64,000 nucleotides of DNA from Primulina eburnea (GCF_022965805.1 NC_133117.1:9572183-9636182); one strand, 5' to 3'. Counted from the first letter of the stretch, positions 1 through 13,137 are shown. Notes: generated from the letters alone by a model not told the origin. Made by a program: numbers and translations.

Positions 1-46
1 GAGAGTGAAAGATGCTGGCAATGATAGGTGGTTGGATATTACGTAC

Positions 47-2209
47 CATTCCAAACTCTTCTGCATCCCAGCTGCAAAGAACGATTGTTCTCCTAGGATT
101 CCAACCAGAATGCATAAGAAGAGCATATCGACGGGCAATGTCAAGTAGAGCAGCTGTTCCACTATTTGGGTCGACAGCACCATATGTCCATGCATCTCTA
201 TGGTTTCCTAGAAGCACAAAACGATCTGGCTCTTCTGTACCCCTTATTACTGCAAAAACATTATGGATGTTTGTCGTCTTTTGTTCACCCTGAAAGTAGA
301 ATTGAAAACCAGTGTTACAGAGGTTAGATTTTAGTTACAGAGAAAAAACTCTTTAAATTATTCTCTAAGTGATTATTACCGCATTCCACAATTACAAGGT
401 TCCAGCATATTTCTCGAACTTAGGACATATGCTAGTCAAAAAAAGAAGATAATTTCATTTTATCCGGAAACTTGACTTTCAAAACGTTGATCAAAATCTC
501 AAAAGCCACAATTTTATTTGTCCGCCAAAACAGCACACACACTAAAAACAGGGAACAAAAACATTGGAACATAAGCCCATGATGAGAGCCTAAACCAAAA
601 AGACTACCAACTTCCAAGATGGAAGAGCCTTCTGAGTTGTTCAGTCACTCCACAACAATTTGTGTAGCTGATGGGGGACAACATTGTCCATTCCTCGAGA
701 AGCCGACACACGTGGTGGACCATTTCATACGGCTCTCATTCATTTATCAATATTCTCAGTCCATATGTGAACATCACGTAATCGACACTAACCAATTGTA
801 GGCCTCAAGGCCTTTGATCGTTGCTCACTCCATCATGTTTTTTGTTGATAAGAGTGCAAACAAGAGCTCAAACTATGAATAACTGCTGGATGCATGATCC
901 ATTCGTGGTGGGATTTTTAATTGTTTCCAAACACAGGAGACATATAATAAAGTGCAAAATGAAACGTCTTTCCAAGTTTCACTTAGAGCACTTTTCCTGA
1001 GGCCCACTTTGAATCAACTAAATGCAATTGGAAATTTGCAACAAACATCATCAACATTCGAAATGTAAAATATTTATCAGAAAAGTAAGTGACTGTACAT
1101 CCACAGGTTTATAATTCAAAATACAGAGCACACCCATAAAATATCAATAAAGCAAAGCGCAAACATTGGCTGAAAACACAGCCTCTGGTTATTATCAAGC
1201 GACAAGCATACATCATCCAACTGACCTCATACGTCAAATTGAGCATAATCGGGCCGGGTCCCACCTTCGTACTTGTGCTACCGCCACTCTTGAAAATCTT
1301 CCTCCACTTATACGGCACTTTAGCCTCCTCCAATGATATTAGTATACTCTCCGCCGCAGCCTCCGACACCGGTAGTGAAGGGATTCCCGGAAATTTCTCC
1401 ATCACCTTCGGATCCTTTAAGCCCAGTTTCTCACCACCTTCAACTCCGGCCCACCCGGGGCTAAGTGGGTCCCCCAACCCATTCATAACAGTCCCCCTCT
1501 CCACCCCTTCTCTATACCTATCATCTCCACCCTCGGTGTACATCAGCACCGCTGCCAACCCGTGCGCCGCCGCATTCTCCACAGCCTCATACCTCGACAT
1601 CTCTCCACCCCGGCGTAAAATCCCCACGCAGTCCTTAACCTCCACCCCGAGCAAAGCTAGCTCGCTGTAGTCCTGCTCCCGGCCGTAGTTGAGGAAAACA
1701 GCCTCACCATAAGCTGAACCGGAGGGGGAGTAGGCGTGGTACGGCCTCAAAGTTCCATTTTGGGGGACACTAGGCTCTTCCAGAGAGACAGACAGAATGG
1801 TTCCATCGACAAAGTGAGCGGTGAGGGACACGTGCTTAGGATATGACAGGAGGGAGGAGAAGTTGACGAAATGAGTGGTGAGGCCAAGGGATTGGAAGTG
1901 GGTGTAGACGTAAAGCGCGGTGGAGAGGGACAGAGGAGTCCCTGCGAGGTGGGGGTGGAGGGTGAGGTCCCGGAGGTAGGCGGCGACGGTTTCATTGCTG
2001 GCGGCAGAAGTAAATGCGTCCCGGTAGTGGATAGCGTTCCGATCACTCAAAGGGGCAGTTGCGGCAGAGGGAAGGCGGCGGAGCTGGTGGTATAAGGTGG
2101 TGTAGAGGGTGAGCAAGATGAGTGCAAAGGCGAAGATGAAAGAGCATGAGGTTTTCCCTTCGAATAGCATTTTTAGAGGACGGCAACGGTGTGAGTTCAA
2201 CCAGATCAA
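47..2209 (-). CDS. Glutamate carboxypeptidase II-like protein (AMP1/LAMP1 family), 5' part, exons 1 and 2
   Basis: Membrane-anchored M28-family zinc peptidase. Plant members (AMP1, LAMP1) act at the ER and affect meristem size and cytokinin level. Exon 1 is 2209-1226: a hydrophobic anchor at about residues 21-41 ([17 protein letters not shown]), the family N-terminal motif [14 protein letters not shown], and a protease-associated domain with [10 protein letters not shown] and IPSLPVS. The donor GAG|GTCAGT is at 1226/1225, the acceptor CAG|GGT at 290/289, and the intron is 936 bp, phase 0. Exon 2 (289-47) encodes [17 protein letters not shown], holding the zinc-ligand His and bridging Asp, and [10 protein letters not shown] with the catalytic Glu pair. 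It ends at a GTACGT donor at 46. Later exons lie outside the window. The start may be the Met at 2209 or the Met 13 codons later at 2170, which gives a shorter tail before the anchor. Exon 1 is GC-rich against its surroundings. AMP1 and LAMP1 cannot be told apart from this part. Confidence 0.93.
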
Positions 2210-2478
2210 TACAAATTTTAGTGAAGTTTATGTATTCGAAAATTTGTATTTTTTGTATGATTTTGTTCAATTATATAATCAAATTTCAATTATAATTATT
2301 ATTTATAGATTTTAATTAATTGATGTGATATTGTAATATCATATTTTAATATAAAAAATAAAATATATAATTAATATTAAATGGAATTATAATTTTAAGG
2401 GGATAAGAACTCATTTAAAGGTTTTTTTTATATCCACCGCTTTATCATATCTAATATAAAAAAAAGAGTGAGTCTCAT

Positions 2479-2634
2479 GTGAGACTGTCTCACGGATCAT
2501 AATCTGTGAGACGGGTCAACCCTGCTCATATTCACAATAAAAAGTAATACTCTTAGCATAAAAAGTAGTACTTTTTCATGGGTGACCCAAATAAGAGATC
2601 TGTCTCACAAATACGATCCGTGAGACCGTCTCAT
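2479..2634 (-). repeat. MITE-like element, copy 1 (palindromic TGAGACGGTCTCA ends)
   Basis: An element of about 155 bp whose two ends each carry the near-palindrome TGAGACNGTCTCA. The interior holds TAATACTCTTAGCATAAAAA and GACCCAAATAAGAGATC. The same organisation recurs in this window at 2694, 12012, 12967 and, diverged, at 11718, 12685 and 57847. It has no coding capacity. Length, foldback ends and copy number fit a MITE. A short SINE-like family is the alternative. Confidence 0.75.
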
Positions 2635-2693
2635 ACAAGTTTTTGTCAAAAAAAAAATTAATTTATTTACCCAAAATTCAAAAGAATAGGTTT

Positions 2694-2865
2694 CTTATAA
2701 GACGATCTCATGAATCTTTATGTGTGAGACGGTCAATCCTACCGATATTTCCAATAAAAAGTAATACTCTTAGCATAAAAATAATATTTTTCATAGATGA
2801 CTCAAATAAAAGATATGTCTCACAAAATACGATCCATGAGACCGTTTCACACAAATTTTTATCAA
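2694..2865 (-). repeat. MITE-like element, copy 2
   Basis: Same family and orientation as the copy 60 bp upstream. It shares AGTAATACTCTTAGCATAAA and ACGATCCATGAGACCGT. Its left end has decayed to AAGACGATCTCATG while the right end keeps GAGACCGTTTCAC. Two like-oriented copies this close suggest independent insertions or a local duplication. Confidence 0.72.
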
Positions 2866-3069
2866 TTCAAAAAACTCCAATTAACTTTTTTGTATGAACT
2901 AGATACTCAATTCTCGAATATCTTAATAAAAATTTTCTTTATTAAAAATATTAATTACTAACAATTTCTAAAAATTATAACATAAAATTTTAAATAATAT
3001 TAATTGCAAAAAAAATAAATATTATGAAATAATATTTAAAAATAAAAATACAACATTAAGTAACCAATT

Positions 3070-4298
<1,229 letters not shown>

Positions 4299-4300
4299 AG

Positions 4301-4313
4301 TGGTATCAGAGCC
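4301..4313 (+). other. Primer binding site (initiator tRNA-Met type)
   Basis: TGGTATCAGAGCC lies two bases after the 5' LTR. It is the standard PBS sequence of plant copia elements, pairing with the 3' end of initiator tRNA-Met. Confidence 0.9.
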
Positions 4314-4502
4314 AACGCTTGATACACTGAGTGATTGATTCTGGTTTATTGTTTTTTTGTTTGCAGGAAATTTTACGGAATCTTAATGGACGTACTGTCT
4401 ATAAACATTGCTGTTTTGAAGGAAAAATGCTGGCTGCAAGTCAACCCGCACGGTGTTGCCTCTGGTGTTGCAACACCGGGCCGCAACACCACTTGAAAAT
4501 CC

Positions 4503-5714
4503 TTGTGTCTCAATGCTAAATCTCACAATGACTCAGGTAATCATGAAATCCAGGATACTGATTCTGATGAACTCACATTTGAATGTGTGCAGGCTATGTA
4601 TGAGGAGCTATACGAATATTGGATCAAAAGAAATGAAACAAATTCTATTCTCTCAAAGGAAAATACTGAGTTAAAGAGTAGCAAGTCTCGACTGGAAGTC
4701 TTGTTGAGTAAGAAGGACCTCGAACTGTGCAAAGTCAAGGATGATCTTGAGAAGATCTCAAAGACTATTGCTAAATTTAGCTCAAGTTCATCAAAACTTG
4801 ACTCAATGCTAACTATGGGAAATGACAGTAGAGCTGGTCTTGGATACGTGAAAAGCGTATACGAACATGGTGAATCTTCCAACTTCGGATCAAAATCAAC
4901 TATGTTTATAATGGGAAGTGAAGACAATTCTGTCCCTTTAATCGTTAACCCTCATTGGAAGAGTCTGTCAGTCTCAAAGCTAGTCTCGGAACAAAGGCCG
5001 AAACAAATCAGAGTCTCATCGTCTCCTTCGAAAGTTGATCCTTCAGTGAAGATGTCACAAACCAAGAAATCATGGTCAATTTCTAAACCAAAGAAAATAA
5101 AGCGCCACTTTATTTGCCACTACTGTCATAAGTCAAGTCACATCAAACCTTTTTGTTTTAAGCTGAGAAATGACTATATGAACTGGCATGCAAATCGGGT
5201 GTTGCCCAACGTGTTGCTCAACACCAAGCGCAACACAATAGTCAAGAAACCTCCCGTGAAGAAAGTTTGGGTATCAAAAGCTGTTATTCATTGCAATGTC
5301 ATTTATATGTCTTTTAAAACAAACGTTGCAGGTATATGGTACTTTGATAGTGGGTGCTCACGCCACATGATCGGATCTAAAAAATACCTCACGGATTATG
5401 TTGAAGTAAAAAGTAGGCGTGTAACCTATGATGGTGGTGACAAAGGAAGAATTGTAGGTAAAGGAACCCTGAATGTTGACGGGCTTCCTGAACTTCATAA
5501 TGTTCTACACGTTGAAGGACTTAACTCAAACTTAATAAGCATAAGTCAAATTTGTGACGATGATTTACATGTTAAGTTCAATAAAAATAATTATGAAGTT
5601 TTTAATGATGCCAATGTTTGTGTAATGTCAGGTACTTGTTCAGCTGACAATTGTTATCAATTGGGAGAAGGTGATGGTTGTCGAAGTGCCAAGGTTAGTG
5701 ATTTAGACGTATGA
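4503..5714 (+). pseudogene. Copia gag (C-terminal part) and protease, up to an in-frame stop
   Basis: An open frame of 403 codons. After an acidic coiled-coil-like stretch (about residues 20-95) come KLDSMLTMG, typical of copia GAG, a CX2CX4HX4C zinc knuckle (CHYCHKSSHIKPFC, about residue 205), the protease active site DSGCSRHM (about 282) and the region before integrase. The frame ends at a TGA exactly where the Trp of the copia WHQKLGH integrase motif is expected; the next codons read HQKLRHVSF, so this is a Trp-to-stop change. The first Met lies inside gag, and the real gag start further upstream is not recognisable. Confidence 0.85.
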
Positions 5715-6931
5715 CATCAAAAACTAAGACATGTGAGCTTCAAGACTTTGAAGAATCTGAGTAAGTTTGATACTGTGAGAGGTATGCCAAATTTGAGTTC
5801 AATTAATGATTATGTTTGTGCACCGTGTCAGAAAGGTAAACAAACTCGTGTTGCGCACTGGTGTTGCAACACTTTGGGACAACACGGTGTCTTGGACTCT
5901 TACATATAGATCTAATGGGTCAGATGGAAGTTGAGAGCTTAGGTGATCTGACAGTTAAAACACTAGAGGCTGATGTAGAAGAATTTCTGGATATAAGTGA
6001 GGCACTGACCAAAAACAGTGTTGAGTCTGGTGTTGAGACCAGTGAAGCAACACCAAGCACAACACCGCCTCTGAACCAGACAAAAATTGTGGATAATGAT
6101 AACGATGATAATGATGATGTGGTGATCAATTGTGAAAGAGAAATTTCCAACAAGATTCAGAAGAATCATCCATCATCACAAATCATTGGTCAATTACATG
6201 ACGGTGTGGAAACAAGAAACAAAGAAAAGGTGGACTACCGCAAAATGATTGGTTTAATCTGCATGAGCTCCACGTTTTCCCAGGTAAGTCACTCGTGTTT
6301 TGTGTTTCAAATTGAACCCAAGAATAATAATAATAATGGCGTTTTGAATGAGGAAGCCTATTTCAGTCAACCTAAGGGATTTGAAGATCCTCACCACGTG
6401 GACCATGTCTACAAATTGAAGAAGGCCCTGTATGGACTGAAACAGGCTCCACGGGCATGGTATGGTAGGTTAGCTGACAATCTAATAAACTTGGGCTTCA
6501 AACGAGGTGAGGTTGACAAAACTCTTTTCATTCAAAAACTGAAATATGATATTTTGATCTGTCAAGTGTATGAGATGATATTATTTTCAGTGCTTCATCT
6601 CAAATGCTAGTGAATAACTATGTGGATTGCATGTCATTACAATTCGAAATGAGCATGGTAAGAGAACTAACTTTCTTTCTTGGATTGCAAGTTAAGCAAT
6701 TGCATGATGATATATTGTGACAACTCAAGTGCTATAGACATTTCTAATAATCCTGTTCAACACTCTCGAACAAAACACATAGACATAAGACATCAATTTA
6801 TTCGAGATTTGGTTGAAAAAAGCATAATTCGACTGGAATTTGTTAGGACTGAGGCTGATTTATTCACGAAACCTTTGGACTTTGAGAGATTTTTCAATCT
6901 TCGGAAGTCTCTCAGCATGTGCGTACAATAA
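5715..6931 (+). pseudogene. Copia pol remnants: integrase zinc finger, RT and RNase H scraps
   Basis: Several disconnected pieces. At 5715-5850 is the HHCC integrase finger (HQKLRHVSF then CAPCQKGKQ). Near 5895 is the start of the integrase core (LHIDLMGQMEVESLG). The frame then jumps to an acidic spacer at about 5960-6240, so the D,D,E core is gone. At 6340-6540 is an RT piece with ALYGLKQAPRAWYGRL. A break follows, and 6680-6931 holds RNase H with [24 protein letters not shown] and TKPLDFERF. The catalytic RT segment with YVDD is absent. Confidence 0.85.
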
Positions 6932-7270
6932 TCATACACACAAGTTGTCATTGGTGTTGCCAACACCGATGAAAACACCATTTTTGCATGTCTATTTTTA
7001 GGATGATAGGCATACTGCATAATCATAACCATCCTATTTATTTGTGTAATGTCTGAATAGTGAAGGCAATTTCTGAAAGGTACTCTCTGAGTGTTCATAC
7101 TTCTAATCAAATGTTGAGGAGTAAATTATGCTCAATCCAAGCCATCGAGTAGTTCAGGATGTTCATGGAAATCGTGATCTTTTCCAATGTGAAAAAATGA
7201 CTTGGTAAATGTGAGCATAAGGAGAAAAACAGAAAAGTGGTAAATTGAAAAAAAATGGTTAGAAGAAATT

Positions 7271-7425
7271 GAAAAAGCTACCTAGAGGAGTCCATTGAAG
7301 ACTGTTCTTCTAGTGTGGGAGCTACCACTTCTAAGTCAAAATAGTAATGGAAAAAGCTACCTAAGGGAGTCCATTGAAGATCGTTCTTCTAGTGTGGGAG
7401 CTACCATTTCTGTATCAAAAGAAAA
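7271..7425 (+). repeat. Tandem duplicated 79-bp block after copia pol
   Basis: Two copies starting at 7271 and 7350. Each carries AAAAAGCTACCTA, then GGAGTCCATTGAAGA, then GTTCTTCTAGTGTGGGAGCT. No frame is open. A related doubled block lies after pol in the minus-strand copia fragment near 34927-35080, so it belongs to the element and is probably a conserved 3' non-coding signal. Confidence 0.75.
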
Positions 7426-7996
7426 TTTTATGGAAGTTTGACTAAAACTCATTGGTGTTGTCAGGAGGTGTTGCCAACACCAAGTTCAGACACATCACAA
7501 TTTATACACTGCCTGACATTTCGATAATTCATCATTTTGGAGGCATATTTAGGACATGCATATTGTTTTTTGTTTCTTGAATTTATCATGTGCAGTGACA
7601 CATCAATATCTAACTTATGACAGTTGATAAAAACCTTGATTACCTAGATTTTGAATTTATGTGACTACTTGTGTTAGTGGGTTATAATCGATGTTGGTTT
7701 TCACTGGATATGCTTTTGAAATCGTCGTAACACGAGTTTGAATCAATTTTACTGTTTGATTTTGGGATAGAACCGTAATTATTGTTTTGGGTAAATTTCG
7801 GAAATATTATCTTCACCGTGCAGATTTTTCAGAGCTGATGGATTGAATCGATTTCCTTTTGTAAGAGTAAATATGTTTTATTTTCGTTAAATGTCTGGTA
7901 ATTACTCTATCTTATTTTCACTTACTCTCGCATCTTTCTTTACTCTCGTGATTTCTTTGTGCGTTTTTGTGCGTAACTCCTGATATACCTTTATAA

Positions 7997-8391
7997 TTTT
8001 CGGGAGTGCATGTGTAGGTCGGCTAAGGAGTTCTTGCATAGAAGAAATATACGAGAGCCGAGCCTATTTTGATGAGACGTTTTTGTGTGATTGGTTGATC
8101 ACTTTACAGCGTATGAGAGCTGTTGGATTTTTTTTGGTTTTGTTTTCTCACTAGTATTGTTTTGGTGTAAACGATTTACATAATTTTTCTAGTAAATTTT
8201 TTGTCATGAGGCATCGTACAAGTATTCGTACTTGTGCATAATTTAAAACTGATGTTTATTTATTAAAATTATATTTGTATGTTAATAATTAATTTTTGCT
8301 GCATGTTGTGTGCTCGTGTTGACAACACCAAAGCACAATACTAACTACTGATATACACAAATATTTATTTCCTATACAACAATTTCTTACA
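7997..8391 (+). repeat. 3' LTR of the copia element, truncated
   Basis: It aligns with 5' LTR positions 3671-4298 but lacks about 235 bp in the middle (between GGATTTTT and GGTTTTGTTTTCTC) and the whole first 600 bp. It ends TTTCTTACA before the CAATT duplication. The region before it, 7440-7996, is element 3' non-coding sequence with no open frame and no clear polypurine tract. Confidence 0.78.
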
Positions 8392-8581
8392 CAATTAATA
8401 CAAAAATTAGAACAAAAGAACATAAGATAATTAAAATTTTCATAATTCATAAATTAATCATTCATCCAATGCACAAATAGCAAACCCAGAAGTGCTCAAT
8501 CAAGTCGACTCGAAGTTGATATTATAATTGATTGTCATGTAACTCGTAATTTATTCGAATGTATTCTTGAAACTCTTTGGC

Positions 8582-9346
8582 AACTACAACAATAAATGGC
8601 TATTGTGACACTTTTTTGTAGACACTTTTAATTAAATGTTATTACAAATACTTAATAATGACACTTGTACAAAATTAATAATGTGTAAAATAAAAAAACA
8701 TATTAGATTAGTTATCCTGACATTTTTAATTGACGTCACTTTTTAGATAGAGGGAAACAATTATTTTTCTCACATCGTAAAAAAATCATTAAAAAACTAA
8801 AAATTGTCACTATAAATAAATGTGGGAATATTTGGGTTGCATAAATATTGGAGAAGGGAAAATAATTGTTTTCCTCTATATAAAAAAATGACATCAATTA
8901 AAAATGTCAGGATAATTAATCTAATATACTTTTTTATTCCCACATTTATTTTATCTATTTTTCCATCCTCCTATATTTATCCAACCCAAATATTCTCACA
9001 TTTGTTATTGTCACTATAAATAACATACACAACACTTTTAGTTGTCATTATAAATGATTTTAATTGACATACAAATTTGTCATTATTACTATAATAACAA
9101 TGCATGTATAAAATGTATTTAAAACATGAGTTTTCCTGACATCTAAAATTGTCATTATATGAATAATTAGTAACACGTATGAAGTTGTCATTAACCTCTT
9201 ATAATGACATTAAAAAATGTCAGGAAGTTTAAGACGACATTGGAATAGATGACATTTGTTGGAGGTGTCACTAAAACTTAAATGTCACTAAATATTGAAT
9301 ATGATGACATTTATGAATGTCACCATAAGCATTTATTCTTGTGGTG
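8582..9346. mobile_element. CACTA-like non-autonomous foldback element
   Basis: The two ends are imperfect inverted repeats of about 28 bp: left ACTACAACAATAAATGGC, right end in reverse complement CACCACAAGAATAAATGC, both followed by TGTGACA or GGTGACA. This resembles plant CACTA termini (CACTACAAGAAA). The interior has a long foldback, about 8702-8780 against 8857-8940, and many TGACAT/ATGTCA half-sites. No coding frame. A 3-bp target duplication is not clear (GGC left, CAG right). Confidence 0.6.
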
Positions 9347-10563
9347 CAGTTTTACAATGGATAATTAATTTTATAATGACAATTTTATTTGATTTAAAAA
9401 AAAAACTAGTCTTTGAACACAACTAAGCCAGATCACCACGATTAGATGCCTGAGAATATGATATTTAATTTTGTATTGGAAGAAAATTTTTTTAAAAAAA
9501 GCTGCGAATAGTTATAGCTCAAATTATTGGCTTGAAAAGCACAATTTATGGCATTCCGGTTTAAATTATTCCTCGAATATGCATATGATTTTTATCAATG
9601 GTAATTAAATTATAATTGACAATTCTTAAAAAGAATAAAGGAAATAAGTTATACCACTATTTTTAGCATTTTTTTTTGAAGTAGATGTTTCTCGAGTGAG
9701 TTGGTATTGGCATATTAGATTTATATTAATTTTTTATAATAATATAATTACGTGTTAAAATATAGTTGATAATAGAATAATTTTTATAAAATCATTAACA
9801 AAATTGAGAGAAGAAGAAAGAGGTATTTTGTTTTTTAGGCTCGATCAACTATTTAATTAAGAAAATGACCTCCTCATTTATATTTGAAATACACATAAAT
9901 AGATAATTTATTTTAATTAAATAGTTGACGGGGATTATTTTATAAATTTTCTCAAGAAGAAATTAGTATAATATTTTCGTGTCCCTTTTTTGGAAATAGA
10001 AAAATGGTTACTTGAAATAACTATTTATAATTCCAAAAAGTAAATAAAAAAATTGTGAAACTAAATAGAGAATATTATACAACTTCTAAAGATAGAACCC
10101 AAAGTTTTAAATGTAAGGTTCATATTTTTGTTAAACTATATATCATTGTTCCACCCTTTTTTAAAAAATTGATAATAAAACTATGCGAATCAACATAATA
10201 GGACAAGACATGTCGTGTCCCGACACAATGATCTTTTGTGGTACACGAGTCTTGGAAAGGGTCAAGTATTTGTCTTTTTCTCACACTTTGTATTTCTTTA
10301 TAACCAAAAGAATTTATGTTATAGGGAAGAATATGATTTGTTGCTAAGTTGAGTGGGCAAACCATTTGAGTTTGATTCATTCAAATTGCCAACTTGTTTC
10401 AGAAACCTATCCAAAATGCCGAAATAAATATATATCATAAATTGATTCCCAACCATTAAAACACCATACTTCCATCGTAATACACTTCTGTTTATTTGGT
10501 TCAAATAATGATATTGTACTTTAAACTCTTGTTAAGTCATTTGTTGAGCATCCACATAGCGAT
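9347..10563. other. AT-rich spacer, nothing recognised
   Basis: Low-complexity AT-rich DNA with homopolymer runs and only short, poorly composed frames. I see no repeat family, splice pattern or RNA gene that I can support. Confidence 0.5.
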
Positions 10564-11329
10564 GAAACAGGGACTGCCCCTGGGTCTCCCATTTAGTCTT
10601 ACTAAATGAGGGGGTCAGCAGTCGGTGAGGGGAAGTGAACAAAGGTGAACGAGATCACTAAAGACATAGTAATAAATGGTAGGGAAGTTGATATTCACGG
10701 GAAATTTAGGGTTCGTTTCCTGTAAGTGACACTAGTCCAGACGCAGGTTTTGAAATTATACTGAGCGGGAAATTTAGGGTCCGATTTCAGCGAGTGTCAC
10801 TAATCCAGAAGCAAGTTTCAAAATGGTCCCGAGCCTGAAATCACGAATAAGATTGTTAGAAGAGGCCATGAGGGTGTCCTGACGTAGCCCCTCCGACGCT
10901 CAAGTCATAGACTGAGGATATATGAGAGGAGCAGCTAAGGGTGCTGCTGAAAACAATACAGTGAATCCATTATCATACGCTCAAACTTGGTATTTATATG
11001 AGAATACATGGGCCATTGATGAGTCTGTCTTCTTTTTGGACTAGGGATGAGTCAGGGATAGTGGGCCCGACCCATCCATGAAATATCAGAAATGATAGCT
11101 CTGACCATTACGACAAGAGACGGGTGTGTTGATTAGATACTTGTCGTTTATTATCAGAATTAATATTTAAAAGAAGAGATCAATTATGTTAACGAATGTG
11201 GTGAGAATCAAAACATGGTCCTTATATGATTATACTTTTTTATTGAAGTGGCTCGTACGCGGTACGTGCTTCTTCTCTTATTTATCGAACGACCTTTGTA
11301 TAATTCAATAAGCTAAGAAACAGGGACTG
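10564..11329. repeat. Unclassified repeat flanked by 13-bp direct repeats
   Basis: GAAACAGGGACTG occurs at 10564-10576 and again at 11317-11329. Between them is a tandem pair of 68-bp units at 10699-10766 and 10767-10834, both starting GGGAAATTTAGGG. A block CCTGACGTAGCCCCTCCGAC near 10880 looks like sequence I associate with dispersed plant repeats. GC content is higher than on either side. No open frame. It may be an LTR or MULE-type relic. Confidence 0.4.
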
Positions 11330-11407
11330 AGGAAGTGTTTGGGTCACAAATCACAATACACACGAAGATACACTTAATTAGTACATATGGACAATTTTAC
11401 CTTTTTT

Positions 11408-11411
<4 letters not shown>

Positions 11412-11454
<43 letters not shown>
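11412..11454. repeat. (TA)n microsatellite
   Basis: About 43 bp of TA repeat, with TTTTACCTTTTTTCAAA on both sides, so the repeat sits inside a small direct duplication. Confidence 0.93.
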
Positions 11455-11459
<5 letters not shown>

Positions 11460-11717
11460 ACCTTTTTTCAAATATAAATATATATATTTCATCACAACTC
11501 TATTTAATCATAATTTGTTCCCCTTTCGGATTAGCTAGCTTGTTATATAGCTTCGGTCAAATAATTTTGTTTGATTTATGTTGTTTTTCTGAAATTATTT
11601 TCGTATGGCTTATATTTTTTAAAAGAAATAAACCATCATAACCGGCCGATTCAAACCTCACAACATCATCACCGTCTAAAATGGTGTGGTGGCAATTTAA
11701 AAAGAGGAGTGTGTTTT

Positions 11718-11866
11718 TTACGAGACAGTCTTATCATTTTATGTCTGAGAGACTGTCGATTCATTTCATATATAGTTGGAGTCAAAAGTAATATTTTTGG
11801 TAAAAACAATAATACTGAGTTGGGTAGGAGATTCGTGTTACAAAATTGACTTGAGAGACGTCTCAT
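11718..11866 (+). repeat. MITE-like element, diverged copy 3
   Basis: The left end reads ACGAGACAGTCTTATC and the right end TGAGAGACGTCTCATAA. The centre AAAAGTAATATTTTTGGTAA is a decayed match to the family's AAAGTATTACTTTTTATGC. Assignment rests on the spacing of the GAGAC/GTCTC ends. Confidence 0.5.
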
Positions 11867-12011
11867 AATCTCCAAAGGAAAAACAACACCACTCAATTGG
11901 ATGGATAATTTTTTATTATTCATGTCATAACAAGATTGAAAGATTTAAAAATAAAGTTATTTTAGGAAAATAAAATTAATAAAATGATGTAATGAGGGTT
12001 ATATATATAAA

Positions 12012-12180
12012 TTAGCAAAAACTGGTGTGAGACGGTCTCACGAGTCATATTTTATGAGACGGATCTCTTATTTGGGCCATCCATGAAAAAAATTAATTTT
12101 TTGCTAAGAGTATTACTATTTATTGTGAATATCGGTAGGGTTGACCCATCTCACAAATAAATATTCGTGACACCGTTAGG
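12012..12180 (+). repeat. MITE-like element, copy 4
   Basis: Well-preserved copy in the opposite orientation to those at 2479 and 2694. It has GTGTGAGACGGTCTCACGAG, then GAGACGGATCTCTTATTTGG, TGCTAAGAGTATTACTATT and TCGGTAGGGTTGACCCATCT. The right terminal palindrome is damaged (GACACCGTTAGG). Confidence 0.75.
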
Positions 12181-12684
12181 CCTACTCAAATTGAAATCTA
12201 GTTTGATTACACAAAGTCACACCAAATTTGGTTATAAAAGGATCTCTCATTCGATACATTAGCAAGTATAGATACAAGATTATCTTGTTGATGTTTTCAA
12301 AGTTCAAGGATCAAATTTAATATATAGGATTATCTTCTTGATGTTTTGAGAAGTTCAAGGATCAAAATTGTTTTATTAAAATATTTAAGTATCAAAGGTA
12401 GATACGAAGTATAATAAATCCGAATAACATATTTCATAATTTGCTTGAGCTTACCAATGTTGTGTGTGGTAAAAATATTTTATTTGATTAGTGTATTTAG
12501 AAAATTGAATTAAAAAAAAAATGAGAATCTGAAATATCTTATTTGTCAAGGACATAACTTATTAGGTATAAGATTTTTCTGTAAGTTGGGAGGGATATTT
12601 GTCAAGATTTTTATCTTAAAATATTTAAGGATTTTAGATAAGAAATATAGGAACCAAAATAACCTTTTCTTATACTAATTTTTT

Positions 12685-12900
12685 TATGTGAGATTGTCTC
12701 ATAGTTCAATTTTGTGACGATCTTCGATCTAATCCATGAAAAGTATTTTTTTAGGTCTAAATTATTATTTTTAGTACAAAAATATTATTATTTTTAGTTA
12801 TGTTACGAAGAGATATTGCATAATATGAGTGAAAATATTATTTTTTATATTAAAAAACTACTTTTTGTGTGAGTATGATCGAGTCTATCCGTCTAACAGA
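12685..12900 (+). repeat. MITE-like element, diverged copy 5
   Basis: It starts TGTGAGATTGTCTCATAG and runs through a decayed interior (CATGAAAAGTATTTTTTTAG) to GAGTCTATCCGTCTAACAG. It is longer than the others because of AT-rich insertions. Assignment is tentative. Confidence 0.45.
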
Positions 12901-12966
12901 AGACATAATCTTGCATAAATTGCTTGAAGTTACTAAGGTTGTGTACGAAGAAAAATACTTTATTTT

Positions 12967-13137
12967 ATGAGTGTTTAATAAAAGACAAAAACTTGTGTGA
13001 GACGGTCTCACATGTCATATTTTGTGAGACGTATATCTTATTTAAACCATCCATGAAAAAATATTACTTTTTATGCTAAGAGTACGTATTACTTTAGAAA
13101 AATAGATTCTGTGATACCGTCTCACAAGAGACCTGCT
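12967..13137 (+). repeat. MITE-like element, copy 6
   Basis: It has ACTTGTGTGAGACGGTCTCA, CATCCATGAAAAAATATTAC, TTTTTATGCTAAGAGTACG and ACCGTCTCACAAGAGAC. The part carrying the GTTGACCCGTCTCAC segment is deleted, so the copy joins its two ends early. Confidence 0.7.

Larger units (their letters stand above)
2210..3064. other. AT-rich upstream region of the carboxypeptidase gene
   Basis: There is no coding signal here. Sequence is very AT-rich from about 2260 and again from 2870 to 3064. The two MITE-like copies listed separately lie in it. The minus-strand gene's promoter should be in the first few hundred bases, but I cannot place a TATA box with confidence among so many AT runs. Confidence 0.6.

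Noticed and set aside
1239..2095. Plus- and minus-strand frames of 74-143 codons over the first gene
   Set aside because: Shadows of GC-rich exon 1 of the carboxypeptidase; the true frame has the family motifs.
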